From positions 2,232,001 through 2,296,000 of the forward strand of contig OZ220477.1 of the NCBI GenBank assembly GCA_965116015.1: a stretch of DNA of 64,000 bases. The letters are read 5' to 3'. Made by a program: the position numbers and the translations under genes. The notes below the pieces were generated by a model. That model searched no databases, had not been told where the DNA came from, and saw only the letters and a program-made list of their open reading frames with translations. Source of the DNA: S5-327 sp965116015 (GTDB lineage: Bacteria > Chloroflexota > Dehalococcoidia > Lucifugimonadales > Australimonadaceae). Shown here in pieces: positions 16,707 through 25,279 of the stretch; within the stretch, counting starts at the first letter, position 1, and the number at the start of each line of letters is the position of its first letter.

Positions 16707-16881
16707 AGGGAGGCGTCCTGCGCGCTGCTTGCGCGGGAACGGCGGGGGCGTCTGCAAGGGCGGGGAGGGTGGCCGGCGCTAGCGCTGGCCTGCGCGGGAA
16801 CGGGGCGGGGCGCTCGGGGGCTCGCTCGCTCGATATCGACGACGGCTGGCCTGCGCGGGAGCGGGCCAGAGCGCTGGGGAG
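16707..16881. repeat. Degenerate 61-bp tandem repeats between convergent pyrG and rho
   Basis: The word TGCGCGGGAACGG begins at 16730, 16791 and (with one change) 16852, exactly 61 bases apart, preceded in two cases by GCTGGCC. The spacer between these convergent genes is otherwise very G-rich and has no obvious ORF or T-tailed hairpin. Confidence 0.6.
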
Positions 16882-18150
16882 CTAGATCTCTTTGGTGAGG
16901 GTGGCGAGGAATTCCTTGTTGCTCTTGGTGCGCCCCATGCGCTCGATGACGCGCTCGGTGGCCTCGGCGCCGTTGATGGCGTCGCCGGCGATCATGCTGC
17001 TCATCCGGCGGAGCAGGTAGACCTGACGGAGCGTCAGCTCGTCGAGCAGGAGCTCTTCGCGGCGGGTGCCGCTGCGCTGGATGTCGATCGAGGGGAACGT
17101 GCGTCGCTCCGCGAGCCGGCGGTCGAGGTGGAGCTCCATATTGCCGGTGCCTTTGAACTCCTCATAGATAACCTCGTCCATGCGGCTGCCTGTTTCAACG
17201 AGGCAGGCGGCGAGGACGGTGAGGCTGCCGCCCTCTTCGGTGTTGCGCGCGGCTCCGAAGAAGCGCTTGGGGGGATAGAGCGCGACGGGGTCGATGCCTC
17301 CGGAGAGGGTGCGCCCGCTCGTGGGGACTGCGACGTTGTAGGCGCGTGTGAGGCGGGTGATGGAGTCGAGGAGCACGACGACATCCCGCCCGTCTTCGAC
17401 GAGGCGTTTGGAGCGTTCGAGGCAGAGTTCGGCGACGCGGCAGTGGTCTTCGACGGGCTCGTCGAATGTGGCGGAGTAGACCTCGCCGTTGACGGAGCGT
17501 TTGACGTCGGTTACCTCTTCGGGTCGTTCGCCGATGAGGGCGACCATAATCTGGATGTCGGGGTAGTTGGCGCTGACGCCGGAGGCGATCTGTTTGAGGA
17601 GCGTGGTTTTGCCGGCTTTGGGGGGGGCGACGATCAGGCCGCGCTGTCCTCGTCCGATGGGGGAGAGGATGTCGATCATGCGCGTCGCGATGTCGTGGGC
17701 GGTGGTTTCGAGCTTCATCTGCACGTCGGGGAAGATGGGGGTGAGGCGTTCGAAGTTCTTGCGCCGGCGCGCGACTTCAGGGTCGAGGCCGTTCACGGCT
17801 TCGACCCTGGTGATGCCTGCGTAGCGTTCGTTCTCGCGGGTTTCGCGCACCTGGCCGAGGACGAGGTCGCCGGTGCGGAGGCTGAGGCGTCGGATGAGGG
17901 ATTGGGAGATGTAGGCGTCGCTAGGGTTGTTCCTGCGGCCATTGTGCCGGAGGAAGCCGTAGCCGTCGGGGAGGATTTCGAGGACGCCGCTAGCGAGGAG
18001 CACGCCTTCTTGTTCGGCGTATCCCTGGAGGGCTGCGTAGAGGGCGTCGTCGTAGTCTCTTGGGGCTGAGCCGTTGCTGCTAACGCCGAGGTCTTTGGCG
18101 ATGGCGGCGAGTTGATCGGCGGACTTGTTCTGCAATTGGGCGATGTTCAT
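16882..18150 (-). CDS. rho: Transcription termination factor Rho
   Basis: 422 residues. Hexameric RNA-dependent ATPase that ends transcription. N-terminal helix bundle, then the cold-shock RNA-binding domain (GVLEILPDGYGFLRHNG), Walker A (APPKAGKTTLLKQIA), Walker B (VVVLLDSITRLTRAYN), Q/R-loop region (YEEFKGTGNMELHLDRRL) and the C-terminal IERMGRTKSNKEFL. No large lineage insertion in the N-terminus. It is transcribed divergently from rpsL and convergently with pyrG. Confidence 0.96.
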   Translation of the reverse strand: MNIAQLQNKSADQLAAIAKDLGVSSNGSAPRDYDDALYAALQGYAEQEGVLLASGVLEILPDGYGFLRHNGRRNNPSDAYISQSLIRRLSLRTGDLVLGQVRETRENERYAGITRVEAVNGLDPEVARRRKNFERLTPIFPDVQMKLETTAHDIATRMIDILSPIGRGQRGLIVAPPKAGKTTLLKQIASGVSANYPDIQIMVALIGERPEEVTDVKRSVNGEVYSATFDEPVEDHCRVAELCLERSKRLVEDGRDVVVLLDSITRLTRAYNVAVPTSGRTLSGGIDPVALYPPKRFFGAARNTEEGGSLTVLAACLVETGSRMDEVIYEEFKGTGNMELHLDRRLAERRTFPSIDIQRSGTRREELLLDELTLRQVYLLRRMSSMIAGDAINGAEATERVIERMGRTKSNKEFLATLTKEI

Positions 18151-18349
18151 GGGGTCTCCGTATTGTCATTGGCGAACGCATGCCGTCCGGGCGCTTCCGG
18201 TTGGCTGCGGTATGCGATTGTGAGCGGGAATTGGGCGTTTATGACGAAGTGCGGGGGGCCGTGGAGATTTGGCGGAATGGCGGCCGCTGGATGATGGGGA
18301 TGCTCCGGTTAGAACAGAGCAAGGCCGGCGCCGACTGCGCCGCATCTGT

Positions 18350-18378
18350 ATGCTACAGCGCCGCTGTGCGGCGTTCAA
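18350..18378 (-). promoter_or_regulatory. Predicted rho promoter
   Basis: On the minus strand TTGAAC (plus 18373-18378) and TAGCAT (plus 18350-18355) are separated by 17 bases. It implies a rho 5' untranslated region near 190 bases. Long leaders on rho are used for autoregulation in some bacteria. Confidence 0.6.
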
Positions 18379-18584
18379 CCGGCTGGCGGCGCCGCTTGCG
18401 CGATTTTCTCACTTTTTCTGCACGGTGTGCGCAGTTGAAGTAAAGCATGCGGAGTTTATAGAAAAGCGGCGGAGGTTGCGCGCGTTCTGCGGGGGGCGTT
18501 GCTGCTGAGGCGGAGAGCGGATGTTGAGATGTTGAAGGGGAGGGCATGCGGCGGGAGACTCCGCAGAAATGCCGGGGGGACGCG

Positions 18585-18614
18585 TTGACAGGGGGAATGC
18601 GGTTCGGGTAGCAT
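18585..18614 (+). promoter_or_regulatory. Predicted promoter of the str/ribosomal superoperon
   Basis: TTGACA (18585-18590) and TAGCAT (18609-18614), spacing 18, about 60 bases before rpsL. This is the only strong promoter-like pair I found ahead of the 21-kb run of translation genes. Confidence 0.65.
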
Positions 18615-18675
18615 AGTAATGTTCGCGCTTGAACAGGGCGCGACAGGCTCTTAAAGCTATGCAGGCGCGAGTAAA

Positions 18676-19086
18676 ATGCCGACGGTAAATCAACTGGTGC
18701 GACAGGGACGCGAGCGCGTGGTGAAGAAGACCAAGGCGCCTGCGCTCCGTTTCGTCCGCAACACCTTGCGCAACCGCGTGTATCGCGGAGGCGGCAGCCC
18801 TCAGAAGCTGGGGGTGTGCGTTCAGGTGCGGACGGTGACGCCCAGGAAGCCGAACTCGGCTCTGCGCAAGGTGGCCCGCGTTCGTATGACGAACGGGATG
18901 GAGGTTACGGTCTACATTCCGGGAGAAGGGCACACGTTGCAGGAGCACTCCGTCGTTCTGATTCGCGGCGGCCGCGTGAAGGATCTGCCGGGCGTGCGTT
19001 ACCACATTATCCGTGGGGCGCTCGACGCGACGGGAGTGAACGGGCGCAAGCAGGGCCGGAGCAAGTACGGAACCAAGCGCCCCTAA
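18676..19086 (+). CDS. rpsL: 30S ribosomal protein S12
   Basis: 136 residues, the long form with an extra segment (FVRNTLRNRVYRGGGSPQK) between the N-terminus and GVCVQV, as in Gram-positive-type S12. The decoding-centre loops TPRKPNSALRK and GGRVKDLPGVRYH are intact, with Lys at the positions usually altered in streptomycin resistance. First gene of the superoperon. Confidence 0.96.
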   Translation: MPTVNQLVRQGRERVVKKTKAPALRFVRNTLRNRVYRGGGSPQKLGVCVQVRTVTPRKPNSALRKVARVRMTNGMEVTVYIPGEGHTLQEHSVVLIRGGRVKDLPGVRYHIIRGALDATGVNGRKQGRSKYGTKRP

Positions 19087-19209
19087 GCGTTTCGGTTGCA
19101 TCCCTTGCCTTGCGGCGGAGGCCGCAGGGCGCATCGGCGCCGCGTCTGCGGGCGCAGGCGTTGTTATGGGGCTGCACACGCTCGGGGGCGAGAAGGAAGA
19201 GCGAGACAG

Positions 19210-19680
19210 ATGTCACGCCGACGACGGGCGGAACGAAGGGGGTTGTCCCCTGATCCGGTGCATGGGAGCGCGCAGCTGGCGAGCTTCATTAACCGGGTGA
19301 TGCGCAACGGGAAGAAGACGGTGGCGCAGCGCACTGTGTATGGAGCGCTCGACCGGGTGGCGCGGGACACGAACCGCGATCCGATGGAGGTGTTCGACAC
19401 GGCGCTTCGGAACGTTACGCCGCTGGTGGAGGTGAAGCCTCGGCGCGTGGGCGGCGCGACGTATCAGGTGCCGGTGGAGGTTCCGGAGCGCCGGAGGAAC
19501 GCGCTGGCGATGCGCTGGCTTATCAGGTCGGCGCGGGCGCGGGGCGGTCAGCCGATGCGCTCCCGTTTGGCCGCAGAGATACTCGACGCCTCTCGGGGGC
19601 AGGGCGCAGCCGCCCGCCGCCGCGAGGAGGCGCACCGCATGGCCGAGGCCAACAGGGCCTTCGTGCACTATAGATGGTAA
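19210..19680 (+). CDS. rpsG: 30S ribosomal protein S7
   Basis: 156 residues, exactly the common S7 length. 16S 3'-domain organiser. Seen: INRVMRNGKKTVAQRTVYGAL, RRVGGATYQVPVEV and HRMAEANRAFVHYRW. ATG 19210 follows AAGGAAGAG; the frame remains open upstream through the 123-base rpsL-rpsG gap but without S7 similarity. Confidence 0.95.
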   Translation: MSRRRRAERRGLSPDPVHGSAQLASFINRVMRNGKKTVAQRTVYGALDRVARDTNRDPMEVFDTALRNVTPLVEVKPRRVGGATYQVPVEVPERRRNALAMRWLIRSARARGGQPMRSRLAAEILDASRGQGAAARRREEAHRMAEANRAFVHYRW

Positions 19681-19684
19681 GGCT

Positions 19685-21754
19685 ATGACTGCTACAGATC
19701 TCCAACGTGTCCGCAATATCGGCTTCATTGCCCACATCGACGCTGGCAAGACGACGGTGACCGAGCGTGTGCTGTTCTTCACGGGGCGCACGTACAAGCT
19801 TGGGGAGGTTCACGAGGGGACCGCCGTTATGGACTGGATGGCGCAGGAGCGCGAGCGCGGCATAACGATAACGTCCGCCGCGACGCGCGCAGAGTGGAGG
19901 GGGCATCAGGTCAATATCATCGACACCCCCGGGCATGTGGATTTCACGGCTGAAGTAGAACGAAGCCTCCGCGTACTAGACGGAGGCGTTGTTGTGTTTG
20001 ACGCGGTGGCGGGGGTGCAGCCGCAGTCGGAAACGGTATGGCGTCAGGCCGACCGGTACGGGGTTCCGCGCATCTGCTTCATCAATAAGATGGACCGCAT
20101 AGGGGCGGATTTCGAGAAGGCGATGGAATCGATCCGGCGCAGGCTCAACGCTGTGCCGATTCCCGTGCAGTACCCGATAGGGTCGGAGGATCAGTTCCAC
20201 GGCGTAGTGGATCTCATCGAGGAGAAGGCGTGGTTCTTCGAACGCGCCGGCGCTCCCGGCGAACTGCGCGAGGGGGAGATTCCCGCGGGGATGCGCGAAC
20301 GGATCGCGAACATCCGCGAGGAGGTGATTGAGCGCGTCGCGGAGAACGACGAGCATATGCTCGAGATGTTCCTCGCGGGGGAGACTCCGTCGCCGGAGGA
20401 GATCAAGGCGGCGCTGCGGCGCGCCGCGATCGCCAACCACGCGACGCCGGTCGTGTGCGGCTCGGCGTTGCAGAGCCTGGGGGTGCAGCTGGCGCTGGAC
20501 GCGGTGATCGATTACCTGCCGTCTCCGCTGGATGTTCCGCCGGTTGCCGGCTCTGTGCCGGGCAGCGAGGAGAAGGTTGAGCGAAGGGCGGACGCGTCGG
20601 AGCCGTTCGCGGCGCTTGCGTTCAAGGTGGTCTCCGATCCGTACGCGGGGCGTTTGGTGTACTTCCGCGTGTATTCGGGGTCGATGAAGGCGGGCGGAAG
20701 CGTGTACAACTCGACGAAGGGCGCGAGGGAGCGGATGGGGCGCATTATGTTTATGCATGCGAACCATCGGGAGGATTCCGACACGATCTCGGCAGGCGAG
20801 ATCGGCGCCGCGGTGGGGCTGAAGAATACGTTCACGGGCGAGACGATATGCGACGAGCGATTCCCTGTGACGCTTATGCCGATACGTTTCGCGGAGCCGG
20901 TGATTTCGGTGGCTATCGAGCCGGCGACGCGGGCGGAGCAGGATAAGCTGACGGACTCGCTGATCAAGCTGGCGGAGGAAGATCCGACGTTCCGCGTGCA
21001 TCACGATTCCGAGACGAGCCAGACGATTATGTCGGGGATGGGGGAGCTTCATCTGGAGATTCTGGTGGATCGGCTGCGGCGGGAGTTTAATGTGGAGGCG
21101 GCGGTTGGCCGCCCGCAGGTGGCGTACCGAGAGGCGATCACGAAGCCGGCGTCGGCGCGCGGGAGGTTCGTGCGTCAGACGGGGGGCCGAGGTCAGTTTG
21201 GCGATTGCGAGCTGGAGATTGAGCCGGGGGAGCCTGGCTCCGGTTTCCGGTTCGTGAATCAGATCGTGGGGGGGGCTATTCCGAGGGAGTTTATTCCGGC
21301 GGTTAGCAAGGGCGCTGAAGAGGCGCTGCAAACCGGCGTGGTGGCTGGCTACCCCGTTATGGATCTAGTGGTGTCGGTAGTGGATGGCTCGTTCCATCCG
21401 GTGGACTCGTCGGAGATTGCGTTCAAGATAGCGGGGTCGATGGCGCTGAAGGAGGCGTTGAGCAAGGCGTCGCCGATCCTGCTCGAGCCGGTGATGGAGC
21501 TGCAGGTGAGCACGCCCGGGGAGTACCTGGGCGAGGTTCTGGCCGATGTGAACGGGCGGCGCGGGCGCATTCGGTCGATGGAGGGTCAGGGCGGCGCGCA
21601 CACGGTGGAGGCGGATGTCCCGCTTGTGGAGATGTTCGGCTATGCGACGGCGTTGCGGTCGCTCACTCAGGGGCGCGCGAATCATTCGATGGAGTTTGGC
21701 CGTTACGAGCGCGCGCCGGAGTCGACGGCGCAGGCGGCAGCGCGCAGCGCGTAG
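19685..21754 (+). CDS. fusA: Elongation factor G
   Basis: 689 residues. Translocase GTPase. G1 AHIDAGKTT, switch I RERGITITSAAT, G3 DTPGHVDF, G4 NKMD, then domains II-V ending in the GYATALRSLTQGRANHSMEF segment. It starts four bases after rpsG. The next gene is rpsJ, with no tuf between them as would be usual in many str operons. Confidence 0.96.
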   Translation: MTATDLQRVRNIGFIAHIDAGKTTVTERVLFFTGRTYKLGEVHEGTAVMDWMAQERERGITITSAATRAEWRGHQVNIIDTPGHVDFTAEVERSLRVLDGGVVVFDAVAGVQPQSETVWRQADRYGVPRICFINKMDRIGADFEKAMESIRRRLNAVPIPVQYPIGSEDQFHGVVDLIEEKAWFFERAGAPGELREGEIPAGMRERIANIREEVIERVAENDEHMLEMFLAGETPSPEEIKAALRRAAIANHATPVVCGSALQSLGVQLALDAVIDYLPSPLDVPPVAGSVPGSEEKVERRADASEPFAALAFKVVSDPYAGRLVYFRVYSGSMKAGGSVYNSTKGARERMGRIMFMHANHREDSDTISAGEIGAAVGLKNTFTGETICDERFPVTLMPIRFAEPVISVAIEPATRAEQDKLTDSLIKLAEEDPTFRVHHDSETSQTIMSGMGELHLEILVDRLRREFNVEAAVGRPQVAYREAITKPASARGRFVRQTGGRGQFGDCELEIEPGEPGSGFRFVNQIVGGAIPREFIPAVSKGAEEALQTGVVAGYPVMDLVVSVVDGSFHPVDSSEIAFKIAGSMALKEALSKASPILLEPVMELQVSTPGEYLGEVLADVNGRRGRIRSMEGQGGAHTVEADVPLVEMFGYATALRSLTQGRANHSMEFGRYERAPESTAQAAARSA

Positions 21755-21770
21755 GCAGGAGGAGCGGATA

Positions 21771-22118
21771 GTGGTGGAGCAAACGGCGCGGACGAGGGGC
21801 GGGGCGGCATCGCCGGGTCAGAAGATCCGGATCACGCTGCGCGCCTTCGACCACAAGCTGTTGGATCAGTCGTCTGTGCAGATTGTGGAGGCGGCGGAGC
21901 GGACAGGGGCGGCGGTTGCCGGTCCGGTGCCGTTGCCGACGCGGATCAAGCGGTTCTGCGTGATTCGGTCGCCGCACGTCGACAAGGATTCGCGGGAGCA
22001 TTTCGAGTTGCGCACGCACAAGCGGTTGGTGGACATACTGGATCCGAATTCGAAGACGGTGGACGCGCTGACGCGGCTGCAGATGCCGGCAGGCGTCGAT
22101 ATCACGATTAAGTTGTAG
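21771..22118 (+). CDS. rpsJ: 30S ribosomal protein S10
   Basis: 115 residues starting with GTG 21771 (AGGAGGAG at 21757-21764); GTG 21774 is an alternative. The S10 body (RITLRAFDHKLLDQS, GPVPLPTRIKRF, SPHVDKDSREHFELRTHKR) is preceded by a short non-conserved extension of about 15 residues. Also a NusG/NusB antitermination partner in other bacteria. Confidence 0.94.
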   Translation: MVEQTARTRGGAASPGQKIRITLRAFDHKLLDQSSVQIVEAAERTGAAVAGPVPLPTRIKRFCVIRSPHVDKDSREHFELRTHKRLVDILDPNSKTVDALTRLQMPAGVDITIKL

Positions 22119-22139
22119 GGCGACGCAGGGAACGCGGAG

Positions 22140-22847
22140 ATGATTGAAGGTCTGCTAGGGAAGAAGATCGGGATGACGCACCTGTTCGGAGCAGGGGCGC
22201 GCGTCATTCCTGTTACGGCGCTCGAGGTTGGGCCTTGCTATGTTACGCAGGTGCGGACGGAGGCGCGGGACGGCTACGAGGCGGTGCAGATTGGGTACGG
22301 CCGCGCGAAGCAGCTGAGCAAGCCCGCCGCTGGGCATCTGTCGCGATCGGGCGTTCGGACGAAGAATCTGCGGGAGTTCCGCGCGGACGACGTGTCGCAG
22401 TACACGGTTGGGCAGGAGCTGCGGGTGTCGCAGTTTCAGCCGGGCGATTTCGTGGACATTGTGTCGACGACGAAGGGCCGCGGGTTCCAGGGGGTGATGC
22501 GGCGTCACGGGTTCGGAGGCGGGCAGAAGACGCACGGCCAGGGCGACCGGGGCCGCGCTGTCGGCTCCATCGGGGCGGGCACGTATCCGGGCCGCGTACT
22601 GAAGGGCAAGAAGATGCCGGGGCAGATGGGGGACAAGCGCAAGACGGTGCGCAAGCTCCGTGTGGAGCTGGTGGACGCCGAGCGCAACTTGCTGCTGGTG
22701 CGGGGTTCGGTTCCCGGCGCGCGCAACGCGATGGTGATGGTGCGGTACGCTCACGGGGCGCCGATAGCGGAGCGCGCAGTTCCTGAAGAGCCGGCGGTGG
22801 AAGAGGGCGCCTCCACTGAACGACAATCCGGGGGGCAGGGCTCGTAA
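22140..22847 (+). CDS. rplC: 50S ribosomal protein L3
   Basis: 235 residues. Core L3: GLLGKKIGMTHLF, the central loop RRHGFGGGQKTHGQGDR reaching the peptidyl-transferase centre, and GRVLKGKKMPGQMG. About 25 extra, acidic and Gln/Ser-rich residues at the C-terminus (EEPAVEEGASTE) are not part of the conserved fold. The stop overlaps the rplD start (TAATG). Confidence 0.95.
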   Translation: MIEGLLGKKIGMTHLFGAGARVIPVTALEVGPCYVTQVRTEARDGYEAVQIGYGRAKQLSKPAAGHLSRSGVRTKNLREFRADDVSQYTVGQELRVSQFQPGDFVDIVSTTKGRGFQGVMRRHGFGGGQKTHGQGDRGRAVGSIGAGTYPGRVLKGKKMPGQMGDKRKTVRKLRVELVDAERNLLLVRGSVPGARNAMVMVRYAHGAPIAERAVPEEPAVEEGASTERQSGGQGS

Positions 22848-23530
22848 TGTTGCTTATTCAGTACGACCTTGGCGGGCAGCCTGCCGGCCATATCGAGGCG
22901 AGCGATGTGGTGTTCGGCGCGCCGGAGAACGCGGAGCTGCTGCACCAGGCGCTCGTGCATCACAGCGCGAACCAGCGCCAGGGCACGAGCAGCACGCTGA
23001 ACCGGAGCGCGGTGCACGGCACGGGCCGCAAGCCGTTCTCGCAGAAGGGAACGGGCAGGGCGCGCCAGGGATCCTGGAAATCGCCTCATCACCGGGGAGG
23101 CGGCGTCGCGTTCGGTCCGACTCCGAGGTCGCACCGCAAGCGGTTGCCGAAGCAGATGCGGCGCCAGGCGATCCGCATCGCGTTGTCGGGGAAGGCGTCG
23201 GGGGGGCGGCTCTTCGTAGTGGACGGGCTTGACGGGATCGAGCGGAAGACGAAGGCGATGGCCGCGACGCTCGCGGGGCTTGGGGTGAGGGGTTCGGCGC
23301 TGATCGTTGTGGGCTCGGAGTCGCAGGCGGGCTTGGCGGCGCGCAACTTGCAGCGGGTGAAGACGGTTCGCGCGGATATGGTGAATGTGCTCGACCTGCT
23401 GCGCTACGACGCGGCGCTGATGAGCCCCGCGGCGGTGCGGCGAGCGGACGAGCTGTGGTCGGACACGCGGCGCATCCGTTCCAGTCCTAGTTCCCGCCCC
23501 AGTTCCAGCGCGGAGGAGGCGACTGCGTAA
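22847..23530 (+). CDS. rplD: 50S ribosomal protein L4
   Basis: 227 residues. Lines the exit tunnel. The tunnel loop is visible as GTGRKPFSQKGTGRARQGS followed by GGGVAFGPTPRS. A Ser-rich tail (SSPSSRPSSSAEE) of about 20 residues follows the core. Overlapping start and stop with both neighbours. Confidence 0.94.
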   Translation: MLLIQYDLGGQPAGHIEASDVVFGAPENAELLHQALVHHSANQRQGTSSTLNRSAVHGTGRKPFSQKGTGRARQGSWKSPHHRGGGVAFGPTPRSHRKRLPKQMRRQAIRIALSGKASGGRLFVVDGLDGIERKTKAMAATLAGLGVRGSALIVVGSESQAGLAARNLQRVKTVRADMVNVLDLLRYDAALMSPAAVRRADELWSDTRRIRSSPSSRPSSSAEEATA

Positions 23531-23817
23531 TGCACGTGTTTCAGACGCTTAAGCGCCCGGTGATTACGGAGAAGTCGACGTTGCTGCAGGAGCAGAACAA
23601 GTACGTGTTCGAGGTTGTGCCGAGCGCGAACAAGGCGCAGGTGCGCGAGGCGGTGGAGCGCGCGTTCTCGGTTCGCGTGACGGGCGTGAATATGGTGAAG
23701 AACTCGGGGGAGACCCGGCGGTTGCGCAACGGGCGGCAGCTGCGGGTTCCGGCCAGGAAGAAGGCGATCGTTACGGTTGCGCCCGGCGACACTATTCAGC
23801 TTTTTGAGGGAGCGTAG
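23530..23817 (+). CDS. rplW: 50S ribosomal protein L23
   Basis: 95 residues, normal length. Tunnel-exit protein that docks trigger factor and SRP. Core LKRPVITEKSTLLQEQNKYVF and the extended loop RRLRNGRQLRVPARKKAIV. TAATG overlap with rplD. Confidence 0.95.
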   Translation: MHVFQTLKRPVITEKSTLLQEQNKYVFEVVPSANKAQVREAVERAFSVRVTGVNMVKNSGETRRLRNGRQLRVPARKKAIVTVAPGDTIQLFEGA

Positions 23818-23819
23818 GG

Positions 23820-24650
23820 ATGCCGCTGAAGCGACTGCGTCCAACTAGCCCGGGCGTTCGGGCGGCGGTGCGTCCGGATTTCTCGGAGGTGACGCGCCGG
23901 TCGCCGCACAAGGCGTTGACCAAGGGTTTGCGCAAGAGCGGCGGGCGGAATGTTCGCGGCAAGATGACGGTGCGTCATCGCGGCGGGGGAGCCAAGCGCG
24001 CCTGGCGCGAGATCGACTTCAAGCGCGACAAGCCGGGGGTGCCGTGCCGCGTGGAGTCGATTGAGTACGACCCGAACCGGTCGGCGCGCATCGCGTTGCT
24101 CGTGTACGCGGACGGCGACCGGCGGTACATCCTCGCGCCTGGCGGGGTGCGCGTGAACGACAAGCTGATGTCGGGCCCGGACGCGGATGTGCGGTCGGGG
24201 AACGCGATGCCGCTGGCGAACATTCCGACGGGGATGATGGTGCACAACATTGAGTTGCAGCCCGGCAAGGGGGGGCAGATGTGCCGCGGGGCGGGAACGG
24301 GAGCGCAGCTGCTCGCCCGCGATGAGGAGCACGCGCTGCTGCGGTTGCCGTCGGGGCAGATCCGGCGCGTTCCGAGCAGGGCGTCGGCGACTATCGGGCA
24401 GGTGGGCAATCCCGAGCACAAGAACGCGTCGCTGGGGAAGGCGGGACGGAACCGTCACTTGGGGAAGCGTCCGCACACGCGGGGGTCGGCTATGAATCCG
24501 AGCGATCATCCGCACGGCGGGGGCGAGGGGCGCGCCGGGATAGGAATGACGCATCCGAAGACGCCTTGGGGCAAGCCGGCGCTGGGGCCGAAGACGCGCC
24601 GCCGCTCGCACACGAACGTGTTCGTGGTGCGCGACAGGAGGAGCCGTTAG
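23820..24650 (+). CDS. rplB: 50S ribosomal protein L2
   Basis: 276 residues. Peptidyl-transferase-centre support protein. RHRGGGAKRAWREIDF, the central zinc-free SH3-like core, and the conserved C-terminal GSAMNPSDHPHGGGEGR with its essential His. Two bases after rplW. Confidence 0.97.
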   Translation: MPLKRLRPTSPGVRAAVRPDFSEVTRRSPHKALTKGLRKSGGRNVRGKMTVRHRGGGAKRAWREIDFKRDKPGVPCRVESIEYDPNRSARIALLVYADGDRRYILAPGGVRVNDKLMSGPDADVRSGNAMPLANIPTGMMVHNIELQPGKGGQMCRGAGTGAQLLARDEEHALLRLPSGQIRRVPSRASATIGQVGNPEHKNASLGKAGRNRHLGKRPHTRGSAMNPSDHPHGGGEGRAGIGMTHPKTPWGKPALGPKTRRRSHTNVFVVRDRRSR

Positions 24651-24938
24651 ATGTCTCGATCTGTTAAGAAGGGGCCGTACGTTCACCCGAAGCTGGCGAA
24701 GAAGGTGTCGCGCGCCCAGAGCCTGGAAACGAAAGTCGTGATCAAGACGTGGTCGCGCGCGTCCACTATAATGCCGGATATGCTCGGGATGACGATTGCG
24801 GTGCACGATGGCCGCCGGCACATTCCGGTGTTCGTAACGGAGAATATGGTGGGGCACAAGCTGGGAGAGTTCGCGCTGACGCGGACGTTCCGCGGCCACA
24901 TATCGAAGTCTGACCGGCAGTCGTCGGTGAGGCGGTAG
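24651..24938 (+). CDS. rpsS: 30S ribosomal protein S19
   Basis: 95 residues, normal length. SRSVKKGPYVHPKL start, RASTIMPDMLGMTIAVHDG and GEFALTRTFRGH are all present. ATG follows the rplB stop directly. Confidence 0.96.
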   Translation: MSRSVKKGPYVHPKLAKKVSRAQSLETKVVIKTWSRASTIMPDMLGMTIAVHDGRRHIPVFVTENMVGHKLGEFALTRTFRGHISKSDRQSSVRR

Positions 24939-24940
24939 CT

Positions 24941-25276
24941 ATGCCGGTGAGGGCGGTAGGCAGGCAGGTAGGGATCTCGCCCAAGCGGGTGCGGTTGCTG
25001 CTGCGGGAGTTGCAGGGGCGTCCGGCGCAGCAGGCGCTGGATGGTCTGCGCTTTCAGCCGGGGCCGACGGCGGAGGAGATTGCGGGCCTGCTGAGGTCGG
25101 CGATGGCGAATGCGGAGAACAACAACGGGCTAGACCCGACGAAGCTTGTGGTGGTTTCGGCCTACGCGGATCAGGGCGTGCAGATGCGCCGGTTGCGTTC
25201 GCGTTCGCGAGGCAGGGTAGGGCGCGTGCGGCGTCAGTCGAGCCACATCACGATCGTCGTGGACGAGAAGGATTAA
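24941..25276 (+). CDS. rplV: 50S ribosomal protein L22
   Basis: 111 residues. Exit-tunnel protein; VGISPKRVRLLLRELQGRP at the N-terminus and the basic beta-hairpin RRLRSRSRGRVGRVRRQSSH near the C-terminus. Two bases after rpsS. Confidence 0.95.
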   Translation: MPVRAVGRQVGISPKRVRLLLRELQGRPAQQALDGLRFQPGPTAEEIAGLLRSAMANAENNNGLDPTKLVVVSAYADQGVQMRRLRSRSRGRVGRVRRQSSHITIVVDEKD

Positions 25277-25279
25277 GAG

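Larger units (their letters stand above)
18151..18675. other. Divergent rho / rpsL intergenic region
   Basis: 525 bases without a credible gene. It holds a minus-strand promoter for rho (18350-18378), about 190 bases of rho leader (18151-18343), and the plus-strand str promoter (18585-18614). The middle (18400-18540) is comparatively A-rich with no recognised element. Short ORFs on both strands here lack ribosome-binding sites and family similarity. Confidence 0.6.

Noticed and set aside
17128..18069. 313-residue plus-strand frame inside rho
   Set aside because: Antisense to the well-conserved rho coding sequence.
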